Shown: one piece after another, positions 10,761 through 19,683 of the stretch
Position numbering within the stretch: the first letter of the stretch is position 1
Layout of the letters: each line of letters starts with the position of its first letter
Assembly (NCBI GenBank): GCA_037954325.1
Contig: JBBMNZ010000004.1
Location: 1,024,863-1,088,862 of the forward strand
DNA length: 64,000 nt
From: Fistularia commersonii
Lineage: Eukaryota > Chordata > Actinopteri > Syngnathiformes > Fistulariidae
Reading direction: 5' to 3'
The notes under the pieces: model-generated
Databases searched by the model: none
Seen by the model: the letters and a program-made list of their open reading frames with translations, nothing else
Told to the model about the DNA's origin: nothing
Made by a program: the position numbers and the translations under genes

Positions 10761-13100
10761 CGGGAGGCAAGCACTTCTTGAATAAGAAAGATCCAATATG
10801 TCTGTTTCTGCAGAGGTTGAACACCAACAGTGTGTTCACTGATCTCTGAAGCCATCAGGCTCAGGCCTTGTAAGTACTCTGAGGGGAGAGCGGCCCCGTG
10901 TCCTCCTGTGGGATATTGGCTCTTAGTCCAGGCCGGATTCCAACCTGCTCGACGGCCGGGGCAGAATTTGCCGACCCATAACTCCGACTCGTCGTATTCA
11001 AGCATTCGGTAATAGAAATACTGTGTCTTAAATATGACTGGACACAAAGTGACTGTTTTTGAAGGGAAGAGAAGCCTTTAACGTTGGCAATGTTTGTTTT
11101 GCAGACCTCACGAGTTTATTTTTTGTAACCGTCCACGGATGGACGTCACAAGTGCTTGGCAAAATAATGGTACGTGAAGTGCTAAATTTTGTCTTCATGC
11201 AATTTAATTCGTGACTTTACTGGCATCAGCACTGGCTTTACTGATGTCAGGTACTGGCCATGGTTCTTGTGTTAATTCTAAAGTTCTTTCAGACACCGTC
11301 CATAAATGCTGTGTTTGGGTTTGCAAGGACCCTGAGCCCCAGAAGTAGCCTGTCAACACAAAGGTGGTGTGTATGTATACTTTTGTGTAAAGTTAGCAGC
11401 TTTTTTTTTATCATGTTGCTGTTTTTTGTAACTTTAAATGCTTGTAGTTTTCCTGTTTTGAAATAGTGTCCATGTACACCCTGAAATCAGTCACTGTTTG
11501 AAAAATCCTTGTTTTAGTTCCTTTTCTCCAGGGTTTGACACAGTGACTTGTGTTCTTTTGGTCAAACCTAATCTTCAGTGTTTCTTCCAAACATTGCACT
11601 TGGACATAATCCTTCACCTTAAGATTTGGTCCGATTCCGAGACGGCGTTCTTTGCAATCTGCGAATGTGGCAGGCAAGGTCTTCAAAAATCTGACAGGTC
11701 TAAAGTGACATCAGACCGAGGAATCCCACGGTGCATCGCACAGTGCCACTACCTAGTACACCATCTGATCAAGGCCCCCGAGACCCCACTGGCACACCAT
11801 CAGAACATAGTTGGATCTTGTAGCCCAACAAGGAGTCTGAGTGGCAACCATTAGATGTTGATTAGCCCTGGAAGAAATGGCAAAAGGTAGTGTGGACCAG
11901 AGGTTGGAGACAAGAGTACGTTCATATCACGCTTTGAATCAGAAAGGTTTGGTGTCCAAGAACACGGAGCCACCAAGCCTGCGACAGCACCAATTCCAAA
12001 CCAGCGTGAGGGGGGGGATTTTTAACTCAAGCAAGAGCTGAGGACACTTGAGGAGCTGACACAGGAAGGTGAGTGACAAGAAGGAAGCCTTGGCAGACCT
12101 GAGGGTTGTGATGAGGGAGAGGCTGCTCGCCTTCTGTCGGGCCGAATGATGCAAGGAGGGGGCTCGCAAGTGCAGCACCTTCATCGCAAACTTTTGCTAG
12201 TGTAAAGTGCAAGGCCTTCAAGATCCTTTCCAACCACCACATGAGAAGAACATCTCCATTTATACCTCTGTGCAGAAGTGAGGAGTCCCAGGAGTGACCC
12301 GGCTGATCCATGAAGCCAGAGAGCCGGGGCAGTTGTCCAAACCCTCTTCAGACACTCAAATAAGCTGCTCTTTCCATTGAGTTTCTCTGGTTCTCTTATT
12401 GCAGAAAGAAGATAAAACCAGATTTTCAGGGGGCTAGAATTTGCAGATATTGACAAGCCAGTCAGTGTTCTGCTTGCAGATGCTGATCTTGGACTGCAGG
12501 GCAGCAAGACAGACTGACTTGATACTACCTGGGTGAAGAAGCACAGCCCCAATGTTTTTTTGGACCAAAATGTAAATAAGCTTTCGACCTTTACAGCCTG
12601 AAGGTCCAGGATTCAAGTCTAAGGTCTGGATAGATACGTGTGCCAACATTTCTAAAACGTCTGATTCTTTCAAATAAACCCAGAACACACATAATCACCA
12701 GCCTGGACAATTTGAGTGTTTGCTTGTCAACTCTTCTACAACCAAGATGTTCTAATCTCAGGGGATGGACTGGTGTTCTGTCCTGTTGATCTTTTCCTTC
12801 CGATGAGTTCATAGATGTACGTGCACATCTGGATATACAAGTCAATATCCACATTGTGGAGAAGGTTCCTTTCCCAGACTGACAAAATATGGATGTTTTT
12901 ATACGCGCACACCTTTGTGTGGAGAAATTACTTTTTTTTTTTTTTTTTTTTTTTCGCCCTCCTACGTGTTTTGAGTAAAGTCAGCAAAATGATTTTTGAT
13001 GCTTGGAGCTAAAGTAAAATAAAGTATCCATCTGCAAAAGATAGGGAGGAGGGCATGCAGAGATACACTGTAGAAGCTGCCCTGCTGGAGAAAATTCAAA
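10761..13100. other. Unassigned repeat-like DNA with no gene seen
   Basis: Minus-strand frames up to 123 codons occur at 11939-12854, but they overlap one another and have no recognisable domain, so I do not call genes. About 95 bp at 11095-11190 recur inverted at 32060-32130 (see repeats). A T run lies at 12931-12954. Confidence 0.5.
11095..11190 (-). repeat. Dispersed repeat a, inverted copy of 32060-32130
   Basis: The complement of this stretch contains AGCACTTCACGTACCATTAT and TTTTGCCAAGCACTTGTGAC, matching the + strand at 32067-32120 with few changes. Neither copy is coding. Confidence 0.65.
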
Positions 13101-13104
13101 ACAA

Positions 13105-13235
13105 ATGGCCGTGGGACTTAGGGTTTTCATCCACAGACATTTGGAGGGGGGGGATACTTTATTTGTTTTTGTGCTTCTTCACACAGGTAGTAACAGAGAA
13201 AATTTAAAATTAAAAGAATAAGAGAAAAAAGTTAT
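13105..13235 (+). repeat. Dispersed repeat b, copy of 31262-31390
   Basis: Both copies read GTGGGACTT.GGGTTTTCATC/G, then CATTTGGAGGGGG, GATACTTTATT, TTTGTGCTTCTTCACACAGG, and then turn A-rich. Together with repeat a, this shows the same element neighbourhood on both sides of unit 1, with repeat a in opposite orientation. Confidence 0.7.
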
Positions 13236-13411
13236 TTTCCATCTAACTTTACCTTTTTTTTTTTTTTTTTCAAAATCGCTAAAAGAAAATCACACATAGC
13301 GTTTAAATATGAAGAAGAGCCGTGCGGTGACGCGGCACCGGATTGCGCAATGATTCTGCTAACTGCGCCGCTATGCTATGCAGCTCAGACCGTATTGCTG
13401 TCTCTGTGGAC

Positions 13412-16400
13412 CGTCTTCTTTCGGCTTTTCCCTTCAGGTGTCGCCACAGCGAGTCAACTTTCTCCATCTAACCCTATTCTCTGTATCCTCCTCTCTCACA
13501 CCAACTGCCTTCATATCCTCTCTCACTACGTCCATAAATCTCCTCTTTGGTCTTCCTCGAGACCTATTGCCTGGCAGCTCCGATTCCATCATCCGTCTAA
13601 CAATAGATTCTCTATCCCTCCTCTGTACATGACCCAACCATCTCAGTCTGGTTTCTCTGACCTACTCTCCAAAACATCTAACATGTGCTGTCCCTCTGAT
13701 AGACTCATTCCTGATCCTGTCCATCCTGGACACTCCCAAAGAGAACCTCAACATCTTCATCTCTGCAACCTCTAGTTCTGCCTGCTGTCTTTTGGTCATT
13801 GTAATAGTTTCTAGTCCATATATCATCGCTGGTCTCACCACTGTCTTGTACACCTTTCCTTTTATTCTGGCTGATGTTCTTCCACATAGTAACCCTGACA
13901 CTTTTCTCCACCCATTCCAACCTGCTTGGACCCGTCTCTTCACCTCTTTTCCACACTCTCCGTTGCTCTGGACTGTTGACCCTAAGTACCTGAAATCCTC
14001 CCGCTTCTTGATCTCCACTCCCTGTAGCCCCACCATTCCACCCGAGTTCCTTTCATTCACACATATATATTCTGTCCTGCTGAGACTAGATTTTCCTCTG
14101 CCTGTTCCCTGCTCTCACTACAGATCACAATGTCATCCGCAAAAAACATGGTCCATGGGGATTCCTGTCTCACCTCATCTGTCAGCCTGTCCATCACCAT
14201 TGCGAACAAGAAGGGGCTCAGAGCTGATCCCTGATGGAGTCCCACCTCCTCCTTGAACTTCTCTGTTACCCCTACAGCACACCGTACCAGTGTCTCACAG
14301 CTAGCATACTTCGTACATACTTCTCTGCCACTCCACACTTCCTCATACAATACCAGAGCTCCTCTCTTGGCACCCTGTCATATGCTTTTTCTAGGTCTAC
14401 AAAAACGCAATGCAGCTCCCTCTGACCTTCTCTGTACTTTTCTATTAGCATTCTCAATGCAAATACTGCATCTGTAGTACTCTTCCTAGGCATGAAGCCA
14501 TACTGCTGTTCACAAATGCTGACTTCTGCTCTCAGTCTAGTTTCCACTACTCTTTCCCATAACTTCATTGTATGGCTCATCAACTTTATCCCTCTATAGT
14601 TGCCACAATTCTGCACATCCCCTTTATTCTTAAAAATAGGCACCATCACACTTTGTCTCCATTCTTCAGGCATCTTCTCACTCTCTAAGATCCTGTTGAA
14701 TAATCTAGTCAGAAAACCTGCCGCTGCCACTCCTAGACACTTCCACACCTCCACGGGTATATCATCAGGACCAACTGCTTTTCCACTCTTCATCGTCTTC
14801 AATGCCTTCCTCACTTCACTTTTACTAATTTGTGCTACTTTGTGGTCTACAATGGTCTCCTCTTCTACCCTTGCCTCTCTTTAATTTTCCACATTCATCA
14901 GCTCTTCAAAGTACTCTTTCCATCTTCCCATCACTCTCCCATACATTTCCCTCTCTATCCTTAATCACCCGGACCTGTTGTACATCCTTTTCATCTTTAT
15001 CTCTCTGTTTCGCCAACCTGTATAGATCATTCTCACCCTCCTTAATATCCAACCGAGCATACAAGTCATCGTAAGCCCCTTTGTTTTGCCTTTGCTACCT
15101 CTATCTTTACCTTTTGCCGCATCTCCCTGAACTCCTGTCTGTTCTCTTCAGTCCTCTCAGTATCCCACTTCTTCTTTGCTAACCGCTTTCTCTGTATATA
15201 CTCCTGCACTTCCTCATTCCACCACCAAGTCTCCTTATCTACTTTCCTTCCAGATGACACACCAAGTACTCTTCTACCTGTCTCTCTGATAACACGAGCT
15301 GTTGTCCAATCATTTGGAAGCTCACCCTGACCACCCAGACCCTTTCTCAACTCCTCCCTGAAAACCATGCAACACTCCTCCCTTTTCAGCTTCCACCACT
15401 TTGTCCTCTGCTCTGCCTTTGTCCTCTTCATCTTCCTTGTCACCAGAGTCATCCAACAAACCACCATCCTATGCTGTTTGGCTACACTCTCACCTACAAC
15501 TACTTTGCAGTACCTGATCTCTTTCAGGTTACCTCGTCTATACAAGATGTAGTCTACCTGCGTGCTCCTACCTTCGCTCTTATAAGTTACCCTATGTTCC
15601 TGTTTTTTCTGGAAAAAGGTATTCACTACAGCCATTTCCATCCTTTTTGCAAAATCTACCACCATCTGTCCCTCTGTGTTGCTATCCTGGATACCAAATC
15701 TGCCCATCACTTCTTCATCCCCTCTATTGCCCTCAGCAACATGTCCATTGAAGTCTGCACCAATTATCACTCTCTCATTTCTGGAAATATTCTACATCAC
15801 TTCATCTTACTCATTCCAGAACTTCTCCTTCTCTTCAGATTCACATCCCACCTGCGGGAAATAGCCACTAACAACATTGATCATCTCACCTTCCATGTCC
15901 AGTTTCAGACTCATCAGTCTTCTAGGACGTTCCTAACAAACTCCTCCTTCAAGATAACTCCTTCTCCATTTCTCTTCTTGTCAGTACCATAATAGTACAA
16001 CTTAAATCTGCTCCCAAGCTTCTTGGCTTACCACCTTTCCACCTGGTCTCCTGGACAAACAGTACATCCACCTTCCTTCTCTGCATCATTTCGAGCAACT
16101 CTGAAACTTTTCCTGTCATAGTCCCATTATTCAAAGTCCCTCCTCTCAGTCCCAGACTCTTTCCTTTCCTCCTATCTCTCTGCTTACGAACAAGCATTCC
16201 TCCTCTTATTCTTCGACCCACAGTAGCTCAATTTCCATTAGTACCTTGTAGGTCATCAGTACCAATGGTGGTCGTTGTTAACCGGTATGATATAGTTATG
16301 GTTGACTCGTATGTTTGTTTGTCATAAGTGTTACGCCGGAGGCCCTTCCTGACGCAACCCTCTGCATTTATCCAGGCTTGGGACCGGCACACGGAGACAC

Positions 16401-16450
16401 TGCTCCGTGTCCCCCGAGGCAGGCTTGGAGAGACACAGGCCAGTGCCGCC
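13412..16450 (-). mobile_element. RTE-type LINE upstream of J1, near full length
   Basis: On the minus strand the order is 5' region (16450-16221), endonuclease (16221-15066), reverse transcriptase (14814-14060), then the C-terminal region (14060-13434). Seen motifs are QETRWK and GADFNGHV in the endonuclease, and KSGKAVGPDDIPVEVWK, QYGFM..KST.DA, FVDLEKAYDRVPREEL, GLHQGSALSPFLF and FADDIVICSES in the RT. Stops and frameshifts break the single frame of the family near 15965, 15066, 14880 and 14110. The 5' end sits at the same place relative to J1 as the RTE remnants upstream of J2 and J3, so the insertion is older than the unit duplications. Confidence 0.9.
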
Positions 16451-16629
16451 CTGAGGCTGCATTGTTCTCAGAAAATACAATGGTGTAGGAAAATTATCAG
16501 TCTATTTCCTTTGTTCAAACTACTGGTGGAAAATGAAGATTGTGCATCTTTGAAATGTGGCTCCAAGTTTTCCTGCCTGTTAGTGAAGTGTTTGTGTGAG
16601 AGTCAGAGAACCGTGTCTTTACACTCAGA

Positions 16630-16668
16630 GGTTTTTGTACGACGGCTCAATGAGTTTGTGTCACTGTG
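16630..16668 (+). other. J1 recombination signal, 23-bp spacer
   Basis: Nonamer GGTTTTTGT (16630-16638), a 23-nt spacer and heptamer CACTGTG (16662-16668) lie directly before J1. Both motifs match the consensus complement. The spacer begins ACGACGG, like the V spacers. Confidence 0.95.
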
Positions 16669-16706
16669 GTGGACGTTCGGCGGTGGAACCAGACTGGATG
16701 TGGGAG
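16669..16706 (+). CDS. Ig light chain J1 segment
   Basis: The 38-nt segment reads WTFGGGTRLDVGG in the phase set by its heptamer, with the FGxG bulge motif required of J segments. It ends GGAG before a GTGAGTG donor. The last G joins GT from C1 to make a Gly codon (phase 1). C1 follows after a 441-bp intron. Unlike units 2 and 3, no second J-like segment follows. The opening GTGGACGTTC is identical to the coding ends of V2 and V7. Confidence 0.95.
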
Positions 16707-17074
16707 GTGAGTGAAGTCTTTGACTTTCTCGATGTTACTCCAGACTTTTTTTGAGTTTTCCCATGAAAACAGTTGGGTCTCCAGTGTGATCAGGTCGAGG
16801 GACGGAGGGACGGATCAGGACGGAGGCTTTCAGGTGGAAGAGTGGGGATAGAAGCAGTCGGACGTAGAAGAAGAGCCTGAATCCTGGCTGATATTAGACT
16901 CTGATCTTCAGGCTGGTAGGATGAGTTTGTCCAGATAAAGTCCGAGAGTCATCTCTCTCTCCAGTTGGAGGGGTTTAAAGAGGTTTGATTGACAGCTGGG
17001 ACAGAGTCAGACGTCAGATCATGATAGCACTTGTAAGCTTCAAACACTTCCGGCTCGCAAGTCGCACCCTCGTT

Positions 17075-17104
17075 TTTCCATTGGCCACGGAGTGCCAATG
17101 GAAA
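17075..17104. other. Perfect 11-bp inverted repeat with twin CCAAT boxes before C1
   Basis: TTTCCATTGGC and GCCAATGGAAA pair perfectly around an 8-nt loop, 43 bp upstream of the C1 exon. Each arm contains a CCAAT-type core. The C2 counterpart (48793-48822) has one mismatch. It may be a transcription-factor site, an RNA hairpin near the acceptor, or a relic. Confidence 0.7.
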
Positions 17105-17147
17105 GTTGTCGAGGTCCTGCTCTGCCCGCCTGCCCGCCCTCTTCTAG

Positions 17148-17476
17148 GTGATGTTGTCCGTCCCACCCTGACGGTACTGCCCCCGTCCAGCGAGGAGCTG
17201 GAGGACGGCGACACCACCGTCACCTGTCTGGCCAACAATGGCTTCCCCTCAGACTGGAGTCTGGCCTGGAAGGTGAACGGAGAAAGCAGCAGCAACTGGG
17301 AGCAGACCGAGAGCCGTGGGCCGCCGGGGAAGGACGGCCGCTACAGCTGGAGCAGCACCCTGAGGCTCTCTGCAGACCAGTGGACCAAGGTGGACTCTGT
17401 GACCTGTGAGGCCACCAAGAGCTCCCAGACTCCACTCAATGAGACACTGACCACAGCCCAGTGTCTCCAGTCCTGA
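17148..17476 (+). CDS. Ig light chain constant region C1 (kappa-like, L1 type)
   Basis: The single exon (329 nt) follows the acceptor CTTCTAG. With the J-derived G it reads GGDVVRPTLTVLPPSSEE, a C1-set Ig domain. It has the intradomain cysteines (VTCLANNGF and VTCEATKSS), the tryptophan W in SLAWKVNG, and a penultimate-region cysteine (QCLQS) for the heavy chain disulfide. Length and the phase-1 border fit teleost L1 light chains. C1 differs from C2 at six residues; one change creates an N-glycosylation sequon (NET, near residue 98) absent from C2. The AATAAA present after C2 is missing at the matching place after C1. Confidence 0.95.
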
Positions 17477-18280
17477 CCCCTCTCTCTGCTCGGACCTCCA
17501 CACCTATTTCTCTTGGCTACTCTTTGCCCTCCTCTGTCCCGTCACATGTTGACTTCCTTTGTTTCAAGACAAACACCTTCTCATCAAATCGACGCTTGTT
17601 GTCGTCTCTCACTTCGACTGTTTCTGGAATTTTTGGCCTTGATAGGCCGAAGACAGTCAAGAGTGAAGGTAGTAGTTTTTTTGGGGTTCTTAGTCAACAG
17701 AAGGTGACCTACTGGCAACTGGGTGAGTCTGAGGCTGCTGTCTTGATATTGGTCATGATTGCTAATCAGGTGAGGACAGGTGTGCGTCTTGAGCAAGGAG
17801 ACAAAGAGCAGCTCAGTCACAGTGACCCTGAAGATAGTTTGTACATTTCAGCAGATACTTTGGTCACAGGGTTTTAGGAGGTCAGTGTCATATTTGCTCA
17901 ACCAGCAGAGAGGTCACTGTGTTTCTGATAGTTACAAACCCTTGCTGCTAGATGTACTCTCTCTTTCTTATCCTCCTTCAGGCCTGGTTCTCCACCTCTT
18001 TCTGCTCAATAGCCTCCATCTTTTCTAAAGAGTATCAACTAAAGACATTGAGTGTCTTTATTGGACTTTTGTTGATGGGAGCTCTCTGATGTTGGATTGC
18101 TGACAAAAGGACATTTGTGGATGAATGTAATGAAACCATTTCATGAGGGATTCTTGTTTTACAAAGAATGACAGATGTCACGCAACTTGTGGTGAGCAGA
18201 GACCCGACACTTGTCCTCAATGAAGTGTGTCAGTCTCTGCAGCAGCAGACACTTTACTTTCACTTCAGTCTGACTGAGGG
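17477..18280 (+). other. C1 3' flank to V1 RSS spacer
   Basis: The first 100 bp are the C1 3' UTR. At 17565-17576 it reads CAAGACAAACAC where C2 has CAAGACAATAAACAC, so the poly(A) signal is lost. The rest is unit-specific spacer matching 49200-50235 downstream of C2. About 240 bp corresponding to 49667-49905 is absent here. Confidence 0.75.
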
Positions 18281-18308
18281 GGTTTTTGTACGACGCTTTT
18301 TCACTGTG
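18281..18308 (-). other. V1 recombination signal, 12-bp spacer
   Basis: In the V direction: heptamer CACAGTG (18308-18302), 12-nt spacer, nonamer ACAAAAACC (18289-18281). All motifs are consensus. The nonamer-proximal spacer reads ACGACG on the + strand, identical to the J spacers. Confidence 0.95.
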
Positions 18309-18623
18309 TGAACGTCCTCTGACTGTTGATCCTATGGTAACTTTGACAGTAATAAACTGCTGCATCTTCAGTCTGGACTCCTCTGATGGTCAGCGTGAAG
18401 TCAGAGTTTGATCCACTACCTGAAAAACGATCTGGAATTCCTGATGCTCGAGTTGTAGCATAATAAATGAGGAGTTTAGGAACTTGTCCTTCTTTCTGTT
18501 GGTACCAGAATAGATAGTTCCCACTATAAACTTTCTGACTGGTCCTACAGGAGATGGAGACGGGGTCTCCTGGAGCAGAGCTCTTTGCTGCAGGCTGAGT
18601 CACCGTGACCTGACCTCTGGACT
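18309..18623 (-). CDS. Ig light chain V1 exon (family A)
   Basis: The exon follows an acceptor (GTATCCTCAG) and reads ESRGQVTVTQPAAKSS after joining the leader. The V-domain anchors are present: Cys in SISCRTSQ, Trp in FWYQQKEG, and the YYCQS cysteine. CDR1-type residues are KVYSGNYLF, CDR2 YATTRAS and CDR3 YHRINSQRTF. There is no stop, so it looks usable. The 3' end, AGGACGTTCA, abuts the heptamer. V1 lies 0.8 kb from C1 in opposite orientation, so joining to J1 would invert about 1.6 kb. Confidence 0.95.
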
Positions 18624-18730
18624 CTGAGGATACAGACACACAAAGTGAAAGAGACTCCACGGCTTTGCGGGCTTCATCTCACACATAGTGATGTTGAGAG
18701 AGGAGAGGAGGTGGACTCTCTGGACTTTAC

Positions 18731-18782
18731 CTGTGAAGCAGCAGCAGAGGAGAGTCCAGATGAGGACGGAGACCCGCATCAT
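18731..18782 (-). CDS. V1 leader exon
   Basis: It encodes MMRVSVLIWTLLCCCFT plus one base, a signal peptide for secretion, and ends at a GTAAAG donor. The intron to the V exon is 107 bp. An in-frame ATG 45 nt farther upstream (18827) exists, but it sits only about 20 nt from the TATA-like box and would add a polar extension, so I choose the start at 18782. Confidence 0.9.
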
Positions 18783-18886
18783 GTTTGTGATGAGGAGGAT
18801 TTGTGATGAAGGACGGCTGTCAGTCATCCAGGGTCCAAGTGTCAGGACTATAAAGAGTCCCAGAGCACTGGAGCATGGAGCTGCAG

Positions 18887-18894
18887 ATGCAAAG
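18887..18894 (-). promoter_or_regulatory. Octamer-like element of the V1 promoter
   Basis: CTTTGCAT on the V strand, 7 of 8 bases of the Ig octamer, about 105 bp from the leader ATG. TATA-like TTTATAG lies at about 18849-18855. Confidence 0.6.
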
Positions 18895-18995
18895 TGTCTC
18901 TATGGAAATCAACGCCTGACTCCAGCCAGCACTTTCAGGGAGGTCTCATCCATGCAGATGGTTGATTTTTCATGCTTCTTTTTGTTTCACCTTTT

Positions 18996-19490
18996 GTTTT
19001 TTTATTTAACCTTTATTTAACCAGGAAAAAAAGGCCCGTTGAGATTAAAAACCTCTTTTACAAGGGAGTCCTGGCCAAGAGGCAGCAGTAAGTTACAGAC
19101 AGAACAACATTACAAACAGTTAAAAGAAGCAATTACATTTTGACAAGTTGACCTCTATTGTCCTCAGTTTGGTTTTAAAAGCATTTAGTCAGATAAAATA
19201 AGGGAGTTTCCAATCTTTTTTGAAGCCTGTTCCATGCAGTGGGGGCAGCACAGGCAAAAGCCCTTTTCCTTCGTTCTGTGCTTGCAAAAGGGACATAAAG
19301 CAACAGTCGATCATGTGATCGCTGCAGGTGAGAATCAACAGTCCGCCTTGCGACTCAGTCACAGATGTAGAGGGCAGCAGCCCGAGCACGGCCTTATAAA
19401 TAAAAGTGTACCAATGCCCCGACCTCCCGGTGCACAAAGAAGGCCATCCAACACGGGAATATAGTTCACAATGATGTGTTAGCCATCTAC
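18996..19490 (-). mobile_element. CR1/L2-like LINE, 3' end only, upstream of V1
   Basis: This is the 3' end of the LINE also found upstream of V2 (26427 onward) and V5 (50952 onward), ending in a TTAAATAAAGG-type repeat. It encodes RT C-terminal residues in degraded form (19189-19480). The L1 begins at 19491, where the other copies continue with more LINE sequence, so this copy is cut at the L1 border. Confidence 0.85.
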
Positions 19491-19683
19491 AATTTGTTTT
19501 TTTTTTTTGAACATTTATTAGAACAGGTTCCTTGACAGAGTCACACACATTCTTACAAAACCTCATGACAAGATACACATTATACAATAATCTTTATAGG
19601 TCACTTATTTCCTCACTAGCAAGCGAAAAAATAATAAAAAAAAAAAAAAAAACATCTAGCTCAGTCAAATAGAGATAATATCT

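Noticed and set aside
12585..12625. tRNA-like B-box (GGTCCAGGATTCAAGTC) suggesting a SINE
   Set aside because: No A-box at the right distance and no folding cloverleaf; similarity is too short.
11939..12854. Several overlapping minus-strand frames of 80-123 codons
   Set aside because: They lie in different frames, have no known motif, and their starts and stops do not form a consistent gene.
17249..17503. Open frame of 84 codons antisense to C1 (and 48964-49254 antisense to C2)
   Set aside because: It exactly shadows the C exon, is Ser/Arg/Pro-rich from GC codon bias, and has no domain or promoter of its own.
18600..18827. 75-codon frame starting at the upstream ATG of V1 (same in V2, V5, V7)
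   Set aside because: It reads through the leader donor into the intron. The splice sites and the hydrophobic leader support the downstream start and splicing.
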